From Seriola aureovittata (lineage: Eukaryota > Chordata > Actinopteri > Carangiformes > Carangidae): a DNA stretch of 64,000 nt. The notes beneath the pieces are model-generated. The model saw only the letters and a list, made by a program, of their open reading frames with translations, made no database searches and was not told the DNA's origin. The translations under genes were made by a program, and so were the position numbers. Positions 59,601 through 64,000 of the stretch are shown in pieces. The DNA is taken from NCBI RefSeq assembly GCF_021018895.1, contig NC_079365.1, positions 18,017,001 through 18,081,000 of the forward strand. Reading direction: 5' to 3'. Position 1 is the first letter of the stretch. The number at the start of each line of letters is the position of its first letter.

Positions 59601-59675
59601 CTGTAGGAACACACACACAAAGAGAAATGCAATAGTGAACTGGTTAATATCGTGTATAGGGCTCATTGTTTTCAA

Positions 59676-59830
59676 GTTTACCAATTTACACAGAGAACTG
59701 TTTTTCTAAAGGAGAAGTTTCCAAAGATTTTCACCTGTGTGAAACTCTTTTGGGTCCACAATGGACCCAAGAGACTTCTGCTGCAAGACGACACTGTTCA
59801 CAAGTTTTTGGTAAACACAGTTCTCTTACA
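59676..59830. mobile_element. Small palindromic MITE-like element
   Basis: The arms are imperfect reverse complements around a central GGGTCCA-CAA-TGGACCC: AGAGAACTGTTTTTCTAAA on the left versus AGAGAACTGTGTTTACCAA on the reverse-complemented right. About 140-155 bp, in the cacna2d2 intron just upstream of the first visible exon. Confidence 0.6.
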
Positions 59831-62800
59831 ATGAGCACAACTCAGAATATGCTTCTGGTTATATAAAGAGAAAAAAAATGGAGAGAATTGCAAATGAGCT
59901 GCAGATTATGTGCCATAGCCCCTCAAAGTATTATTAAAAGAAGGAATAAATACTTAAACTACAGGCACTGGAAATTGTTTCTTATAACCCGATTTACACC
60001 CAGAATCTCATATTACTGTATTGATTTTTTGCACCTGTTTTTTAATATATACAAAATAAACAGTTAAGTTACCTTATTTTTAATAAAAGCCGCAAGTAAT
60101 AAGCACTAAATATAGTGTAACCAAAGTGCAAAACACTAGGTTTTTTGTGTTAGTACCCCAAAGGTCAAGTCTCCTTGCTCAACAACCTTGTCCGTGCCAG
60201 CAGCAGTAAGCTGGGTACATAAGAATGGATGTATGCAGGCGGCTCGGCCAGCGGTAGCCCTCTGAGCGGGGCATCAGTTTAATCTGGGTGATCTCTGAGG
60301 AGTGCAGATGAGGAATCTGAGATGACCTTGGCATGAGGTCATGTGTCACTCGCAGCATGTGGAGGCAGAGGCCACTTTTGAACTTTTGATAGCAGAGAAA
60401 TACAAAACTACGTGTGTGCTAGGGGGTTGGTACGAACGAGAAAGAGAGAAAGAACCGGTCTGGCACGTCAAGGTGTGTGTTTGGACTTAAAACTTAAGGT
60501 CATAGATATATCTCACAGGTCAGTGGTACTTTGTGAAATGGATTTATGGTCTTGGAGAGAAGTATTCATCATCTAGTCAACAAGAAATGAAATAACATGC
60601 CGCTGGTGGTGGTAGAATAACACCACCACAGCATCAAAGTGTATCTCGTTTCCTTTCTACCTCACTCTAACATAACTCATATTCTCCTTCTGTATGAGGG
60701 ACAATATGAGTTCAGTTAGAGTAACCTCTCCTGTCCTTCTATTTCTGTCATTTCTGATTATATTTTTTTCTATCCTTACAAAAAGAGACAATATGTCTCC
60801 ACACACACATACACCCCTCCCACCCCAAAATGCTTTCAGCCTGTGTTTAATAGCTAAGCTGAAGTCAGAAGATGGGGAGTGCAATCAGAGGTTTAATAGC
60901 CACCTGATTAAAGAGGAAACAAGATGAGGCGCTGAGCTGAGGAGAACTTCACTCGCTTCTCTGATTTAATTACTCAGCCAACCAAAGCTAGATAAGCCTC
61001 TGAACCGACAAGTCCAGCTTTTCTCAACCCCTTGTTTGAATTTCACACAAATAAATGATCATTATCCACTTTTCCCATGCTTTTCAATTACCGCTCAGAA
61101 TCTTTGACGAGCTGTCAGTTAAGAGCTAAGAAATACACCAACAACCTTCCTCCATCTACTGCATCCACTTCCTTTACTCTAAACTGAAAGCCTCGGAAGA
61201 ATCACAATCACACTGTCATTACCTAAACCTACCTAACATAATACTGTTCTTATCTTTTCAGCTGAAAGCTCAGTTCCACCTTGCCAAACGCTCGCCAAAA
61301 TTGGAGCTCAAAACAAAGCTAAGTTTCATTACTCACTAGCATCCTGTAAAACAAATGCACACAAACACACACACATGCGCACACTCGCTACACAAGCACT
61401 AAGTAGTGTCTGGAGGATAGGAATATATGAAAGCCAAATTGCTGCCATCACCAAGGGGAGCTCCTCAACATGTTTTTCTCAAAATTCATAGACATAAACA
61501 CAAAGGAAGAATGGAGGAGGATAGAGGCAGCCCTACAGATGGGGATAAACATAAAAACCCAGAGAGAGGGGGAGGACGATTGATGGAAAGCAACACAGAA
61601 ATTAACACGAATGAGTGGCTGCTTTCACAGCCTGAAAAAGGCAATTTCTCACCCATGAGGGAAGGAGAGAGAGAAAAAAAAAATCAAAACAAACTTTAAA
61701 CTGCTAAATTGAAAATTGCAGAATCTAAGACATGATTGAGGTCAATGAATTGATTATAGGAACTGTTTTCAGTTGTAAAAAAAGTCACATCACTTTGGCC
61801 ATTTGTATCTTAGTAGGTGAACAACTAGCTGATGAAAAAGTTGTTAATCACTGCTTTATATTTGGGGCTTTACCATCATTGTAAAATGTACAGTAACTTC
61901 TGTTTAAATGGAAAACAATATTGTCTATGTTAACCGTCTAATGTTTTGTCAGATTTTTGTTTTGGGGTTATTTGATGACTCATTCCTGGACAGTGTGTGA
62001 CATTTCTGCCACAAACTTAATTTTATTGAACCAGAATTAGAAAGACGAAGAAGAGGAAAGAAAGAGCTTTATGTTCTATCTCTCACCCGTCCGGCGTTTA
62101 CATTACCGGAGTCCAGATGGTCTGAAGAACTAGAGAGACTGAACTTGAGAGAAAAGTGCGTGACACCTGTATTTTACTGATGTTTGTGAAGAAATGTTCA
62201 GGGAACCAAACTATGCATTTCAATTTCATGTGGGTCATGCAATACTCCGTGGTTAAAGAATCATCCGATTAATGTGTAAAAAGTATTATCCTTTGAGCAT
62301 GAGTTATCACAGCAGGTTGCTGCTGTACCAGCCTGTGTGCTGTGAAGTCCTGGGTGCTGTTATCTGAAGAGGCACTGGGTCTGTAATGATAGCTATCCGA
62401 GACAGGCCAAGGGCGCAGAGACATCCTGCGACCTCCGTTTAAAACTAGAACCCCCTCAGCTACCCCGACTAACATCAAGGTATTGACCAAACTCTCGCTG
62501 CCTATGCAATATAAATTATCAGTCGCATCGCTGCCCAGGGTTGTGCACACACATGAATTCAACACCTGCAATTGGCTTGATATGTTTTCTGAATGTTAGT
62601 GTGTTTTTATTCTCGCCTGACTGCTGGTCAGCCTTCGTCTGTCAACCAACAGCAATAAAACTGAGTGTATGTGTGTTTATGCTGCCAGTTTAAAGTAAAC
62701 CAGTCATGTGTGAGCCACTTCTACTGTTGGTCCAACTCTGCAATCACACACACACACATAGAAAAACACATAGACACACACATCTGCAGGAGATCTCTGC

Positions 62801-62915
62801 AGAAAAACGGGCACATCAGATATAAGAGAACACAACAAACTAATTCTCTTTGATTTATTCAGTTAGGATGTGCCGTGACTTCTCTGGACAGTTGATAAAA
62901 AGACAAATTTCCCCT

Positions 62916-62940
62916 GGGGGGGGGGGGGGGGGGGGGGGGG
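62916..62940. repeat. 25-nt poly-G run
   Basis: Pure G, preceded by AAATTTCCCCT. That lead-in resembles the AATTTCCCC motif ahead of the two TATC arrays. Likely a slippage product; G-quadruplex formation is possible. Confidence 0.85.
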
Positions 62941-64000
62941 ATATGCTCACACAAGCAGACAGAGCCCCCGGGCGTTGTGCTGGGCTCATCTTTCACATGA
63001 AATGCGCCTCTCTGATATCTTTAAAAGGTAATTCATCAGCGTGCCACTCCCCTGACATTTAGAGCACCCTTGGCTTTGTCCCTTTATGGAACAAGACTGC
63101 ACACTAAGTAGGGAAACAATTATGAGTGGGATTTATGGAGCATCTCTGCGTGAGATCATTCTTCAACCCCCTTCCACCACCAACTCTATCCCATGACCCC
63201 AACCCCACATACACACATTATTCACAATGATATACTTGTGATAAGGAGCCATCCAAACCTATCCAACCTAGCCTTATGCTCTGTATTAACTCAGCAGTAT
63301 AGGAATAGGTACATGCATCGACTGTGCACACAGAGCAGGAAAATAAAGGCACAGTGGCCTGTAATATATCATAGTGGAACAAAAGCGGTCGCTCATAAGA
63401 AATCCATAACAGTAATGGAGCTAAGGCTATTAGCTGAGCTCCTTTGAAGAGTCATAACCTTTATTGCTGTCATTGCCATAAGGCGTTTACATATTCTACT
63501 TTTTAAATGGAGAGACTAAGTGGTACTAGTGTAGTTCAAGTCTGCTAACTTTGACCTATAGGTGACATTACTCAAGCAGACATGTAGGGTAACAGTGAGA
63601 CATATACAGTGCGTTTTGAATCTGAGTGAGTTATCTAGAAAGTCATATCGCAAAGGAAAGATTATCACCATTTTTGGCAGTATCCCAGAGTAAGGGGAGA
63701 CTCAGATTATATCAGAAAACCACTGGTCTTTTTACTTAAATGGTCAGTTTACCTTTATTCCAAAAGCATATTTTCTCACTTACCCTTGTGCTACTCAGCC
63801 ATGCAGATTGTCAGATAGTTTGAGTTTAATATTTCCTCCCTAATAATTCCTCTTAAGTTTTTTTTTTCCTTTACATCCAGACAAAAGCAATGGGGGTAAA
63901 TAGAATTTTCTTTGTGGTACTCATAGCACTGAAAAATGACTTTAGTTAAGGTGGATAATTTGAAGACCTCACTGCCAGCAGCTTTCAAATAACCCTAAAG

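Larger units (their letters stand above)
59601..64000. other. Right-edge cacna2d2 intron, no upstream exon visible
   Basis: The next exon upstream should encode the conserved IPTDIY segment. I found no such exon on the minus strand up to 64000, so this is intron. Contents: a 19-bp hairpin at 60665-60721, short CA tracts near 61360 and 62740, a 25-G run (62916-62940), and two comparatively complex, possibly regulatory stretches at about 62950-63160 and 62300-62560. Confidence 0.6.

Noticed and set aside
59653..59866. Open frames near 59652-59866 as coding exons
   Set aside because: They lie entirely within a palindromic MITE-like element.
61337..61343. Possible 7-nt microexon on the minus strand (TTTTACAG / GATGCTA / GTGAGT)
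   Set aside because: The splice signals look good, but a 7-nt exon would require the preceding cacna2d2 exon to end in a different phase from the conserved phase-1 junction before VILNELNW. Probably chance.
62269..62571. 100-residue minus-strand open frame as an upstream cacna2d2 exon
   Set aside because: No resemblance to the alpha2delta N-terminus and no matching splice phase. The sequence may be regulatory instead.

Overview
The window is nuclear DNA from a ray-finned fish, probably a spiny-rayed (percomorph) teleost. The evidence is three intron-rich vertebrate genes with GT-AG splicing, plus dispersed repeats, long dinucleotide and TATC microsatellites, and homopolymer runs of kinds familiar from such genomes. 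Nothing bacterial, plasmid-like or phage-like was seen. All exons were assembled by eye from splice signals, reading phase and similarity to remembered vertebrate families. No alignment or RNA evidence was available.

Layout. (1) Positions 1-3327 hold no gene I can support: simple repeats and old transposons downstream of mst1. (2) mst1 (macrophage-stimulating protein, HGF-like protein) lies on the minus strand at 3328-15448. It has 18 coding exons, all phase-compatible, and encodes 707 residues: signal peptide, PAN domain, four kringles and a catalytically dead serine-protease-like domain. (3) A promoter interval of about 0.6 kb separates it from abhd14b on the plus strand: a predicted non-coding first exon ending at 16045, then three coding exons at 17565-20464 encoding a 211-residue alpha/beta hydrolase. 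(4) abhd14b converges tail to tail with cacna2d2, the alpha2delta-2 subunit of voltage-gated calcium channels. cacna2d2 is on the minus strand, with its stop codon at 24949 and 33 recognised exons up to 59600. Its 5' exons (signal peptide and roughly the first 200 residues) are not visible and probably lie beyond the right edge.

The three genes do not form a pathway. MST1 is a secreted ligand of the RON receptor, ABHD14B is an intracellular hydrolase or deacetylase, and alpha2delta-2 is a membrane-attached extracellular channel subunit. Their human counterparts all lie in 3p21, so the cluster looks like compacted ancestral synteny.

Most interesting observations: three GC-AG introns with the same GCAAGT donor; a 15-nt in-frame cacna2d2 microexon that uses one of them and sits in very pyrimidine-rich intron sequence; a 34-bp perfect inverted repeat flanked by 14-bp direct repeats in a cacna2d2 intron; two nested transposon insertions; and a decayed L2-type LINE with its YADDTQ motif in an mst1 intron. 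I found no convincing new biological system.
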